This document shows, one piece after another, positions 23,557 to 31,674 of a stretch of DNA of 45,819 nucleotides. Origin of the DNA: CAYNVS01 sp964400725. GTDB lineage: Bacteria; Myxococcota_A; SURF-8; CAYNVS01. Position numbers and translations under genes: made by a program. The number at the start of each line of letters is the position of its first letter. The first letter of the stretch is position 1. The notes beneath the pieces are model-generated. The model worked only from the letters and a program-made list of their open reading frames with translations, searched no databases and had not been told where the DNA came from. The stretch is from the NCBI GenBank assembly GCA_964400725.1, contig CAYNVS010000023.1:1-45819 (forward strand). Reading direction: 5' to 3'.

Positions 23557-25689
23557 TTACGATTTCGTTTCCGTCTCCATAGACTCGGCGACCAGTTCCA
23601 CCAAATCCTTGACCTTTATATCTTCTTCTTTGTTGCGCGCCTTGCTGCCGTCGGTGATCATCGTGTTGCAGTACGGACAGCTGGTTCCAATCAATTTCGG
23701 GTTGGTCTCGGCGAGTTCGTCGAAACGTCTGTAATTTATCCTCGGCTCGTGCTCTTCGAGCCACATTCTTCCGCCGCCGGCTCCGCAGCAGTATCCGAAG
23801 TTATGATTGCGCCGCGTCTCTTTAAAGTTCAAGCCGCCTATAGCCTTGATAATTTCTCTCGGAGCGTCGTAAATTTCGTTGTATCTGCCTAAGAAACACG
23901 AATCGTGGTAAGTGATGTCGGCGTCGATTTTCTTTGCGATTTTAATCTTGCCGTCTTTGATAAGCTGCGCCGCTACTTCCTGCGCGTGATACACGTCCCA
24001 CGTTCCGCCGAAGTCGGGGTATTCGTTTTTAAGCGTGTTGTAGCAGTGCGGGCAGGTCGCTATGATTTTCTTAACGCCGTAGCCGTTAATCGTTTCGACC
24101 AGTTGTTGCGCCAATATCTGGCCGAGGAATTCGTTGCCGAGCCTGCGCGCGGTTTCGCCGCAGCAGCTTTCTTCCGGCCCCAGCAGCGCGAACTTTATGC
24201 CGGCGGTTTTCATTATTTTGATGAACGCCTTGGTAATGCGTATGGAGCGGTCGTCGTAGCTTCCCATACAGCCGACGTAGAAGAGGAAATCGACGTTCTT
24301 TTTCTCCTCGTCCTCCATTTCGCCGAAAACCGGAATCTGCAAATCTTCCGTAATCCAGTCGGCGCGCTTGTCAAAGCCTAAATTCCAAGGATTGCTGTTC
24401 CGTTCCCAGCCTTTAAAGACGAGGTTAAGTTCGGACGGGAAATTGCTTTCCATCATCGCGAGGTAACGGCGCATTTCGACTATTCTCGGAACTTGCTCTA
24501 TAAGCACCGGGCAGCGGTCTTCGCACTCGCGGCAAAGCGTGCAAGACCAAATCGTATCCGTCGTAACGACCTCCGGAACCATTTGCTCCGGGCCGTCGAA
24601 CTTCGGTTCCGAGCCGTCCGGATTGGTCTTTTTGCCTAGAGCGTACGGCCCTTTCTCGTATAAATAATGTTTAATCGTAAGGTTGACGTCGCGCAGAGAA
24701 AGCGGCTTTTTGGTGTCGAACGCCGGGCAGTCGGTCGTGCATCTTCCGCACTCGGTACAGGAGTAAACGTCGAAAATGTGCTTCCACGACAAGTCGGCAA
24801 TATCTTTAACGCCCATTTTGGGCTCGTCCTTCTCCATCTCCGCCTCGATGTCCTTTATCGGCTCAAGGCGTCCGTGCGGCGTAAGGCGCATAAAGAAGAC
24901 GTTGGGAATGGCGGTTAATACGTGAAAATGCTTGCCGTACGGCAGATAGTTGAGGAAGCTCCAAACCAGCGTAATATGAATCCAGACGTTTACTTTCCAA
25001 ATCCACGCGAGCGCGGAATCGCTTAAACCGACGAGGAACGTCGAGCCTATCGAGGCAAATGGCATGAACCAGCTGAAAATCAGCTCGCCGGAACGCTCTT
25101 TATCCAAATGACGCTCGATGCCGATTTGGCTCGCCTCGACGAGATAATCGGTAACCATGAGCGTGAAAATCCAGAAAAGAATTAACGTAGCTTCCCATGT
25201 TTTCGCGCCCTCGAAGCGTTTCGGCTTCGTTACAAGCCTGCGCCATATCAGCCAAAGAACGGAGAAGATTACGACGAAAGTCATAAGATCTTTGCCCAGC
25301 GCGTAAAGCTGGCCTAATATGCCGTCGGTTCCCAATATCCACAGATGAAAGTTCGGGTCTCCGGTCATTAAAACTATCGTAAGCATCACGGTGCGAATCG
25401 AAACGGTAAGAAAACCGAAGAAAAGCCCCATATGCAGCAGGCCGGGAAGCAGATCCTGCGGCATTTTATACTGCAGGATGGCGTATTTAATCATCAGCCA
25501 AAAGCGTTGAACCGGCTCGTCCCAACGGACTTCCTTTTTTTTTGCCAGCAAAAGAAGCTGCATTTTGTAGTAAGCCGAATAAGCGAACGCAGTCATTAGA
25601 AGAACGAAGAGAATGATGAAAGCGACCATGCTCGCCGTGGGATAATGGAGGAGTTTGTCCAGCTCCGCCGCGATATTGATATGATTCAT
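23557..25689 (-). CDS. Membrane Fe-S oxidoreductase, ETF:quinone oxidoreductase-like (FadF/HdrD type)
   Basis: A 710-residue protein in three parts. Residues 15-270 hold six or so membrane helices resembling the NarI-like cytochrome b domain, with several His near helix ends. Two 4Fe-4S clusters follow (CTECGRCTTDCP near 315 and CTLCRECEDRCP near 395). Then come two CCG domains (YVGCMGS ... EESCCGETARR, and HDSCFLGRY ... GYCCGAGGG), as in heterodisulfide reductase subunit D. This layout is that of proteins thought to pass electrons from electron-transfer flavoprotein to menaquinone, often encoded beside etfAB; none is adjacent here. The ATG has GAGGTG a few bases upstream. The gene is monocistronic, with its own terminator. 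Confidence 0.88.
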   Translation of the reverse strand: MNHINIAAELDKLLHYPTASMVAFIILFVLLMTAFAYSAYYKMQLLLLAKKKEVRWDEPVQRFWLMIKYAILQYKMPQDLLPGLLHMGLFFGFLTVSIRTVMLTIVLMTGDPNFHLWILGTDGILGQLYALGKDLMTFVVIFSVLWLIWRRLVTKPKRFEGAKTWEATLILFWIFTLMVTDYLVEASQIGIERHLDKERSGELIFSWFMPFASIGSTFLVGLSDSALAWIWKVNVWIHITLVWSFLNYLPYGKHFHVLTAIPNVFFMRLTPHGRLEPIKDIEAEMEKDEPKMGVKDIADLSWKHIFDVYSCTECGRCTTDCPAFDTKKPLSLRDVNLTIKHYLYEKGPYALGKKTNPDGSEPKFDGPEQMVPEVVTTDTIWSCTLCRECEDRCPVLIEQVPRIVEMRRYLAMMESNFPSELNLVFKGWERNSNPWNLGFDKRADWITEDLQIPVFGEMEDEEKKNVDFLFYVGCMGSYDDRSIRITKAFIKIMKTAGIKFALLGPEESCCGETARRLGNEFLGQILAQQLVETINGYGVKKIIATCPHCYNTLKNEYPDFGGTWDVYHAQEVAAQLIKDGKIKIAKKIDADITYHDSCFLGRYNEIYDAPREIIKAIGGLNFKETRRNHNFGYCCGAGGGRMWLEEHEPRINYRRFDELAETNPKLIGTSCPYCNTMITDGSKARNKEEDIKVKDLVELVAESMETETKS

Positions 25690-25944
25690 GCCACACCTCT
25701 TAAAAAGTAAAAAGAACGAAATTACTCCTTAAACATTTCAAACTATGAACGGCTATTCATTTATGGATATTGTTAGCGCTTAAATCTCTTCAAAGCAAAT
25801 TTTTTTATAAAAAGCATTAAATTTTCTTACACATTGCGTCAAAGGCTTCTCAATGCAAGACATTCCGCCAAAACGAGGCGCCGATTTCTGCGGTTAAAAA
25901 GTTTCGGGTTTGGCGAAAAACGGCCGAGCGCATGCGCCCTTCGA

Positions 25945-25971
25945 GAGAAAAAAAGCATTCGCTTTTTTCTC
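25945..25971. terminator. A/T-rich inverted repeat, possible bidirectional terminator
   Basis: GAGAAAAAAAGC and GCTTTTTTCTC face each other around the loop ATTC, with one extra A on one arm. Both strands would end in a U-rich arm. It could end the hydrolase transcript coming from 26130. Confidence 0.45.
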
Positions 25972-26043
25972 ATGGACGCGCAGCCGCCCAGCCGCGCCGT
26001 CTCAGGGAGCGCCGAAGGCCGCCGAGCGCGCGTCAATTTAGTC

Positions 26044-26088
26044 CCGCGTCGTCTAACGGCTTAAGCCTCTCGCGAGGATTAGACGCGG
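26044..26088. repeat. Nested inverted repeat after the hydrolase gene
   Basis: CCGC...GTCTAA (26044-26056) pairs with TTAGACGCGG (26079-26088) with a three-base bulge. Inside are two small hairpins, GGC-TTAA-GCC and CCTC-TCGC-GAGG. The whole resembles a branched structure with a closing stem. It is not a recognisable tRNA. Confidence 0.5.
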
Positions 26089-26129
26089 CTGCGCCCCCTT
26101 CTGTCGGTTTTTAATTGAAAAAGCGTTTA

Positions 26130-27428
26130 TTATTCAGCGCCGCAGCCGCCTTCAGGCCAGTCGGGCAGCGTATTCCCTTCGTAAAAATTAACCGAGTCGA
26201 ACGGCTTCTCGGTTTTCTGAATCAAATAAGCCTTCGAGCCCGCCGAATCGCGCAGATGGTAATTAAGGAAGGCCGTAGCGTAATAGTTTATCGTCTCGTG
26301 GGCGTCGATGTAAGAGACGTTAATTTCCGGGTCGCAGCCGTCTTTAAGCGTGCTGCTGGCGTTGGTAATTCCAAGCTGCGGAGCCACGTTCAAAAGGTCG
26401 AGAATGCAGATGTCGGAGAAGGTGAAATGCCCTCCGCGTTCAAGCTCGTAAACGTACTTCTCGCAGTTGCCCAAAGCGCGGTAATCGCAGTACTGGTCGC
26501 GCCACTTGAGCGTGTTGTCCTTGGTTCCGCCCATAACCATTATGGGAACCGGATAGTTGGCCATGTCGCAGCCCCAAATTTCGCAAAGCGAAATAACGGG
26601 CGCGTGCGGCACGGAGACCTTGAATCGGTCGTCGAGCGTCGGAACGGTTACGCTTGTGAAACCGCCGAACGAATGGCCGGTAATGCCGACTTTATCGGGA
26701 ATAATCATCTTGTAGAAACGGCTTTCGGCGTCTTCGTTGGCCGCGAGCATCCTGTCGAGAAGGAAGGGCAGATCCTTCAAGCGTTTGGGCGCGCTTGCCG
26801 CAACGGTATCGCCGCGGTACCCGTCGCGGATTATGTCCCAAAGCGTATTTCCTTCGTGGTCCATCGCGACGACGATATAGCCGTGGCTCGCAAGGTGAAT
26901 CGTGTAAAATATCGACTGCCAGCGTATTCCGTTCGCGCCGTGCGAGAAGAAAATAATCGGGTAAGGGCCGTGCTCGCGGTCTATTTCGGCGTCTCTAATC
27001 GTCTTCGTCGGTATCTGGGGAATATCCAGCGTATCGAGAACGGCCTTCTTTTCGCCGAGCGGCGCGTCCTTGGCCTGCTCTTTCAGGTCGTATGTAAAAA
27101 ACGGGCCGTCCTTATACTTCTGGCCGACCGGATACCATATTTCGCAGCGAAGCCAGCGGGGTTTTCCGGTTGTTTTGTCTTTTTGGTTCTCGTCGTAGTA
27201 GTCGATTGTGGTTACGCCTACCGGGAAGGGGCCGGGTTTGAACGGATCGGGCGCGGCTTTAGCGCTTGCGGGCTCAAAGGGCAGAGCGTTCTCGCTCTCG
27301 GCTTCCGCTTCCATCTCTTGGTCGGCGTCGCCGTCGCCGCCGTTGGAAGAAGAGCTTCCGCAGCCAACGAGCGCAAATAGCGCCGCGGCGGCTACAAACG
27401 CGCAAAATATAAAGGTTTTCCGTGTCAT
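26130..27428 (-). CDS. Lipoprotein alpha/beta hydrolase (PAF-acetylhydrolase/dienelactone hydrolase-like)
   Basis: A 432-residue protein from the ATG at 27426-27428, which has AAAGG eight bases upstream; the longer frame adds 15 unlikely residues. The lipobox is LVGC, followed by a GGDGDAD/EAEAESE acidic linker. The hydrolase fold is complete: PIIFFSHGANGIRWQS (oxyanion region), nucleophile elbow GITGHSFGGFTS with Ser, acid region MVMGGTKDN, and GGHFTFSD supplying the His. LRCEIWYPVG near the start and the overall order are like plasma PAF-acetylhydrolase-related esterases. Six Cys in the C-terminal half could form disulfides. It probably acts as an esterase on the outer membrane or cell surface. 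Substrate unknown. Confidence 0.83.
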   Translation of the reverse strand: MTRKTFIFCAFVAAAALFALVGCGSSSSNGGDGDADQEMEAEAESENALPFEPASAKAAPDPFKPGPFPVGVTTIDYYDENQKDKTTGKPRWLRCEIWYPVGQKYKDGPFFTYDLKEQAKDAPLGEKKAVLDTLDIPQIPTKTIRDAEIDREHGPYPIIFFSHGANGIRWQSIFYTIHLASHGYIVVAMDHEGNTLWDIIRDGYRGDTVAASAPKRLKDLPFLLDRMLAANEDAESRFYKMIIPDKVGITGHSFGGFTSVTVPTLDDRFKVSVPHAPVISLCEIWGCDMANYPVPIMVMGGTKDNTLKWRDQYCDYRALGNCEKYVYELERGGHFTFSDICILDLLNVAPQLGITNASSTLKDGCDPEINVSYIDAHETINYYATAFLNYHLRDSAGSKAYLIQKTEKPFDSVNFYEGNTLPDWPEGGCGAE

Positions 27429-27749
27429 TCGAGCGGCCTTTCGATTGGTAAATGAACGAGATAATAATAGCAAACGCTTTTACAACATTAATTAATTAGC
27501 AAATGTAATTCGTTAAATCAAGAGCTTTGCCCTAAAATAAACCAGAATGACGCTTTGCTCCGACATAAAATTTAGTTATCAGGCGTTTAACCTTTTTAAC
27601 CTTCGAAATGTCTAACCATAGGCTTGTCGGTAAAAAGCGCCGACAAAAAAGCCCGCGAATTTATTTTTATCAAGTTTGTGTCGTTTCGATATTGACAAAT
27701 TTATTTAAGTTGCAATCTTATTAAGGTTGATAATATTAAGGAGTTAATA
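27429..27749 (+). promoter_or_regulatory. Divergent promoter region, hydrolase and marR operon
   Basis: An AT-rich stretch of about 320 bases lies between two divergent genes. For the marR operon a possible promoter is TTGACA (27692-27697) with TCTTAT (27716-27721) 18 bases on. Between these and the start codon, CTTATTAAGGTTGATAATATTAAG holds imperfect dyads (CTTA-T-TAAG and TTGATAATATTAA) where a MarR dimer could bind. AAGGAG precedes the marR ATG by six bases. Nothing else coding was seen. Confidence 0.4.
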
Positions 27750-28238
27750 ATGACTACCGGCGACCTTAAAAAGAAAACGAACGAAAACGAAGCGAAGAGG
27801 CTGGGCGAGCTGTTTCTCGAATCGTTCCGCGCTCTCATGTCCCGCTCGCGAGGCGATCATCTCGCCATAATGAACGAATCGGGGCTGACGATGCCGCAGA
27901 TATTCGCGCTGCACATCCTCGAAAAAGCCCCGGCGTCCATTACGGAGCTTGCGGCCAAACTTACCCTTTCGGCGGCGGCGACGAGCCATCTAGTCGAAAG
28001 GCTCTTCCGCGCGGGCTACGTAGAGCGCGCCGAGGACGAAAACGACCGGCGCCATAAAAAGGTAAGCATCGCAAAAAAAGGCGCCGAGCTAATAAAGCGG
28101 CTCGACTCCGCAAGGGCGCGGGAGGCCGCGAAAGGCTTTTCCGCTCTTTCGCCCTGCCTGCGCAGGGAGCTGGCGGACGTTTTAACAAAAATGCGCGGCG
28201 AACTCGACGCCGCTTTGGACGACAAGGAAGCAAAATGA
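27750..28238 (+). CDS. MarR-family transcriptional regulator
   Basis: A 162-residue winged-helix protein. Recognition elements are MPQIFALHILEKAPASITELAAKLTLSAAATSHLVERLFRAGYVERAEDENDRRHKKVSIAKKGAELI, split here as helix-turn-helix (about 50-90) and wing with DRRHKK (about 97-105). MarR proteins usually repress the efflux operon they head and release DNA on binding a phenolic or lipophilic ligand. It starts the operon marR-TolC-MacA-MacB(ATPase)-MacB(permease), and its TGA overlaps the next ATG, so regulator and outer-membrane channel are translationally coupled. The ATG has a strong AAGGAG. Confidence 0.93.
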   Translation: MTTGDLKKKTNENEAKRLGELFLESFRALMSRSRGDHLAIMNESGLTMPQIFALHILEKAPASITELAAKLTLSAAATSHLVERLFRAGYVERAEDENDRRHKKVSIAKKGAELIKRLDSARAREAAKGFSALSPCLRRELADVLTKMRGELDAALDDKEAK

Positions 28239-29536
28239 AACGGAAGGCAATTACGGCGCTTATCATCCTCGCCGCGTTTTACGGCGCAAGCGCGGCTGCG
28301 GCGGACCCGGTTCTTACGCTTGAGGACGCGATTAAAACCGCTCTCTCCAACAACCCGTCCGTCGAGGCGAAAAAGCAGAGCGCAAAATCGCTTTCGCACA
28401 AAGTCGGGCAGGCCGAATCGGGCTACTGGCCTCATCTGCAAGGGGACGCGGGATACAAGCGCTCGACGATGAACTCCTCTTCGCCGAAAATGAAAACTCA
28501 GTCGTCCGACTCGCAGAATAACTTTTCCGCGGGTTTAACTTTGGGCGTTACGATATGGGATTTCGGCAAAACATCGTCCTCGGTTGAGGCGTCCAAGTTT
28601 AACGCCGAGGCAGGCGCGGAAGATTACGCGGACGCCCGCGAAGACGCGGCCTATCAAACTATTCAGGCTTATTTCGGCGCGCTGGCCGCGCAGGAAAACC
28701 TTCAGGCCGCTATCGAATCTAAGAAACGGATGGAAAAGCGCCTCGACCTCGCAAAGGCGCGCTTCGAGGCGAAAATGACGCAGAAAATAGACGTCATCCG
28801 CGCCGAGTCCGACGCCGCGGCGGCGAACCTCGCCTTAATAAAGGCTCAAAACGTTTTGGCGCGCGCCAAACTCGCGCTTAACGCCTCTTTAGGGCTTGAT
28901 CCCAACGCGCAGTTCGAGGTGGTAAAGCCGGAGCTCAAGTTCGACGCGCCGCCTTCCGACCGTTCCGCGGCGATAAAAAAAGCTCTCGAAAAACGTCCCG
29001 ACTACAAAAGCCTCGCTCTTAAATTAAGCGCGGCAAAGGCTTCGCTCTCCGGCGCAAAATCGGGTTATTGGCCGACGCTTACCGCCAACGGCGGCTTTAC
29101 TTACGGCGGGTACCAGCCCCAAGACATGGTTTACAACTGGACGATAGGCGCCGCGCTGACTTGGAATATTTTTTCGGGCTTTTACACGGACGAATCCAAG
29201 GCGCAGGCCGAGGCGGACGTAAAAGCGGTTCAGGCGCAGCTCAAAGCTATGGAAAACGCCGCGAAGAACGAGATTGAAACCGCCGCGATAGACTTCGCGG
29301 AGGCGTACGAAAAGCTGGAGCCGGCCAAACTGTTGTTGGAAAGCGCGACTGAAAATCTGCGTCTGGCGGAAGAGCGGTACGCGGCCGGGCTCGGCGGCGT
29401 AATAGAAATTTCCGACGCTCAGACGCTTTACGTGCAGGCGAAAGTCGGCGCGATACAGGCGGATTACGACTGCATGACCGCGGCAGCGGCCTACCTGAAG
29501 GCCGCGGGCGAAATAATGTCTATTTTGAAAAAATAA
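28235..29536 (+). CDS. TolC-family outer-membrane efflux protein
   Basis: A 433-residue exported protein with signal peptide ALIILAAFYGASAAAA. Two outer-membrane-factor repeats follow, each opening with a typical helix: LTLEDAIKTALSNNPSVEAKK near residues 26-46, and the second half with SLALKLSAAKASLSGAKSGYWPTLTANGGF. Long amphipathic helices rich in Ala/Glu/Lys form the periplasmic tunnel, and the end has LAEERYAAGLGGVIEISDAQTLYVQAK, a family hallmark. It forms the trimeric exit duct for the pump encoded by the next three genes. The ribosome binding site AAGGAAG lies inside marR. Confidence 0.93.
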   Translation: MKRKAITALIILAAFYGASAAAADPVLTLEDAIKTALSNNPSVEAKKQSAKSLSHKVGQAESGYWPHLQGDAGYKRSTMNSSSPKMKTQSSDSQNNFSAGLTLGVTIWDFGKTSSSVEASKFNAEAGAEDYADAREDAAYQTIQAYFGALAAQENLQAAIESKKRMEKRLDLAKARFEAKMTQKIDVIRAESDAAAANLALIKAQNVLARAKLALNASLGLDPNAQFEVVKPELKFDAPPSDRSAAIKKALEKRPDYKSLALKLSAAKASLSGAKSGYWPTLTANGGFTYGGYQPQDMVYNWTIGAALTWNIFSGFYTDESKAQAEADVKAVQAQLKAMENAAKNEIETAAIDFAEAYEKLEPAKLLLESATENLRLAEERYAAGLGGVIEISDAQTLYVQAKVGAIQADYDCMTAAAAYLKAAGEIMSILKK

Positions 29537-29603
29537 AAGCCGCGCTCCGCCGCGTCCCTAACGACGCCCGAATTTAGCGGCCGGTTTGAAAGGAGTATTT
29601 GCA

Positions 29604-30905
29604 ATGTTTCGCAGCTTGACAACCTTTTTTAAAAAACATTACGCCGCGGCGGTTATAATCGCCGCGCTGGCCGCTTCCGCCGTGTACGGAGCGCGGGCGG
29701 GATGGTTTGGGGGCGGAGATTCGCAGGTAAACTTCGACCTCAGAAAAATATCTAACGGCTCGATAACCGCAAAAGTAACGGCCACCGGAACGCTGTCGGC
29801 GCTCGTTACGGTGCAGGTCGGCGCGCAGGTGTCGGGGCGCATAGCGAAAATTTACGTCGATTACAACTCCATCGTTAAAAAGGGCGACCTGCTGGCGAAG
29901 ATAGACCCCGTCTTCTTCGAGGCGGCGCTGGAACAGTCCAAGGCCAACGCCATGGCGGCGGAGGCGAACCTTGAAAAGGCGCTGGCGCAGGAAGGGGACG
30001 CGGAAAGGACCTTAAAGCGCCTTAAAACGCTGCTGGATAAAAACCTCGCGGCGCAGTCGGACGTCGATACGGCGCAGACCAACTACGACACGGCGAAAGC
30101 GCAGGTAAGCGCGGCCAAGGCGGCCATAGCGCAGGCCAAGGCGGCGCTGAAGCAGGCCGAAATAAATTTAAGCTACGCAACAATCGTTTCGCCCATAAAC
30201 GGCGTCGTAATATCGCGCTCAATAGACGTTGGGCAGACTGTCGCGTCCAACTTTCAAGCCCCCACCCTTTTTACAATCGCCGAAGACCTCGGCAGAATGC
30301 AGGTCGATACCAACGTGTCGGAGTCCGACATTTCAAAATTGAAAGACGGCATGACAGCGACTTTCTCGGTTGACGCCTACCCCAACGAAACGTTTACCGG
30401 CAAAATAAGGCAGATACGCAACGCCTCGCAAAGCGTTCAAAACGTCGTAACCTACGACGCCGTAATAGACGTGGAAAACCCCGATATGAAGCTCAAGCCG
30501 GGTATGACGGCGAGCGTAACGTTCGTGCACGCGCACAAAAGCGGCGTTCTTGTTATTCCAAACGCGGCTTTGCGTTTTAAAATGACCGACGAGATTTCCG
30601 CAGCTTTAGAAAAGCAGAAAAACGACTCGAAAGACGGACCTAAGGACGCGGGCGCGTCTGAAAAGAAGCCTGCGGGCGGAATAAAAGACGCCTCTTCGAC
30701 TCCGGCCAACGTTAAAACGATATGGATTATGCGCTCCGGACGTCCGGTTCAAGTCGTTATAAAAACGGGCATTACCGACGGCTCGATGACGGAAATCATC
30801 GAAGGCGACGTTAAGGACGGCGACGAGGCCGTCGCCGACGCTTCCATCGGCAAGGCGGCGCCCAAAACGAAGCAAAACAAAAACCGGCCTCCCGGAATGT
30901 TCTAA
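29604..30905 (+). CDS. MacA/HlyD-type periplasmic adaptor
   Basis: A 433-residue protein starting at the ATG at 29604, with AGGAG eight bases upstream. An N-terminal membrane helix (about 12-30) is followed by the biotinyl-lipoyl-like half motif TVQVGAQVSGRIAKIYVDYNSIVKKGDLLAKID, a coiled-coil hairpin (about 100-190) rich in Ala/Lys, then the second half motif INLSYATIVSPINGVVISRSIDVGQTV. Beta-barrel and membrane-proximal domains complete it. A disordered Lys/Asp/Pro insert (about 335-370) and a basic C-terminus are extra. It joins the MacB transporter to the TolC duct. Its place between these genes supports a MacAB-TolC-like tripartite pump. Confidence 0.93.
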   Translation: MFRSLTTFFKKHYAAAVIIAALAASAVYGARAGWFGGGDSQVNFDLRKISNGSITAKVTATGTLSALVTVQVGAQVSGRIAKIYVDYNSIVKKGDLLAKIDPVFFEAALEQSKANAMAAEANLEKALAQEGDAERTLKRLKTLLDKNLAAQSDVDTAQTNYDTAKAQVSAAKAAIAQAKAALKQAEINLSYATIVSPINGVVISRSIDVGQTVASNFQAPTLFTIAEDLGRMQVDTNVSESDISKLKDGMTATFSVDAYPNETFTGKIRQIRNASQSVQNVVTYDAVIDVENPDMKLKPGMTASVTFVHAHKSGVLVIPNAALRFKMTDEISAALEKQKNDSKDGPKDAGASEKKPAGGIKDASSTPANVKTIWIMRSGRPVQVVIKTGITDGSMTEIIEGDVKDGDEAVADASIGKAAPKTKQNKNRPPGMF

Positions 30906-30923
30906 CTCCAAGGAGGCGAGCGA

Positions 30924-31673
30924 ATGAACGAAGAAAAACCATTGATAGAGCTTATCGGCGCGTCCAAGACCTATTACCGCGGCGACGTGGAAATACCGGC
31001 TATGAAAAACGTCAATCTCGCGGTCGAGCGCGGAGGCTTCGTCGCCATAATGGGCGCCAGCGGTTCGGGCAAATCGACGCTGATGAATATAATCGGCTGC
31101 CTCGACCGTCCGACCGGCGGGCGCTATCTGCTTGAGGGGCGGGAAGTAGGAGGGCTGTCGCGCAACGAGCTGGCCGAAATCCGCAATAAAAAAATTGGGT
31201 TTGTTTTTCAAAACTTCAACCTTTTGCCGCGCACCACCGCGACTGAAAACGTGGAGCTTCCGCTGCTTTACGCGGGCGTCTCCGGCAAAGAGCGGCGCAG
31301 GCGGGCATTGGCGGCCATAGAGCAAGTGGGCGTCCTCTCGCGCGCCGATCACCACACCAATCAGATGTCGGGCGGCCAGCAGCAGCGAGTCGCCATAGCT
31401 CGCGCCATCGTAACCAACCCCGGAGTCATAATGGCCGACGAGCCGACGGGAAACCTCGACAGCAGATCGAGCGTCGAGATTATGGCCATTTTTCAGCGTC
31501 TCGGCGCATCGGGCATCACTATAATACTGGTAACTCACGAGCCGGACATCGCGGCGTTCGCCTCGCGGGTCGTAACGATGCGCGACGGAGAAATCGTCTC
31601 AGAGAAGCGCCAAGACCCGCTTTCCGCGGAAGCCGCGGCCGCGGCGATGGCCGCCGCCCGAAAGGAGAGCTGA
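30924..31673 (+). CDS. MacB-type ABC transporter ATPase
   Basis: A 249-residue ATPase of the MacB/LolD class. Walker A is GASGSGKST, the Q-loop is VFQNFNLLPRTTATENVELPL, the signature is MSGGQQQRVAIARAI and Walker B is VIMADEPTGNLDS, followed by the switch His in ILVTHEPD. In E. coli MacB the ATPase is fused to the permease; here they are separate genes, as in many bacteria. An Ala-rich C-terminal tail of about 15 residues ends the protein. AGGAGG lies seven bases before the ATG, and the next gene starts one base after its stop. Confidence 0.95.
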   Translation: MNEEKPLIELIGASKTYYRGDVEIPAMKNVNLAVERGGFVAIMGASGSGKSTLMNIIGCLDRPTGGRYLLEGREVGGLSRNELAEIRNKKIGFVFQNFNLLPRTTATENVELPLLYAGVSGKERRRRALAAIEQVGVLSRADHHTNQMSGGQQQRVAIARAIVTNPGVIMADEPTGNLDSRSSVEIMAIFQRLGASGITIILVTHEPDIAAFASRVVTMRDGEIVSEKRQDPLSAEAAAAAMAAARKES

Positions 31674-31674
31674 C

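Larger units (their letters stand above)
25690..26129. other. 440-base intergenic region, no gene found
   Basis: It lies between the 3' end of the lipoprotein hydrolase gene and the start of the Fe-S oxidoreductase gene, both on the minus strand. The first 150 bases are AT-rich and probably carry the oxidoreductase promoter. The rest is GC-rich, with inverted repeats at 25945-25971 and 26044-26088. No ORF with coding character and no tRNA was found. Confidence 0.55.

Noticed and set aside
26041..26110. Possible tRNA-Glu-like gene (GTCGTCTAACGG start)
   Set aside because: The first 20 bases resemble a D-arm, but there is no T-loop GTTCGA, no acceptor pairing and no proper anticodon stem. It is treated as an inverted repeat.
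26115..27380. 421-codon plus-strand open frame opposite the lipoprotein hydrolase
   Set aside because: The minus strand encodes an intact hydrolase with lipobox, GHSFGG and a ribosome binding site. The plus frame is Arg/Val-rich shadow sequence.
30606..31538. 310-codon minus-strand open frame across macA and macB
   Set aside because: It lies opposite clear Walker and adaptor motifs and has no ribosome binding site or recognisable content.
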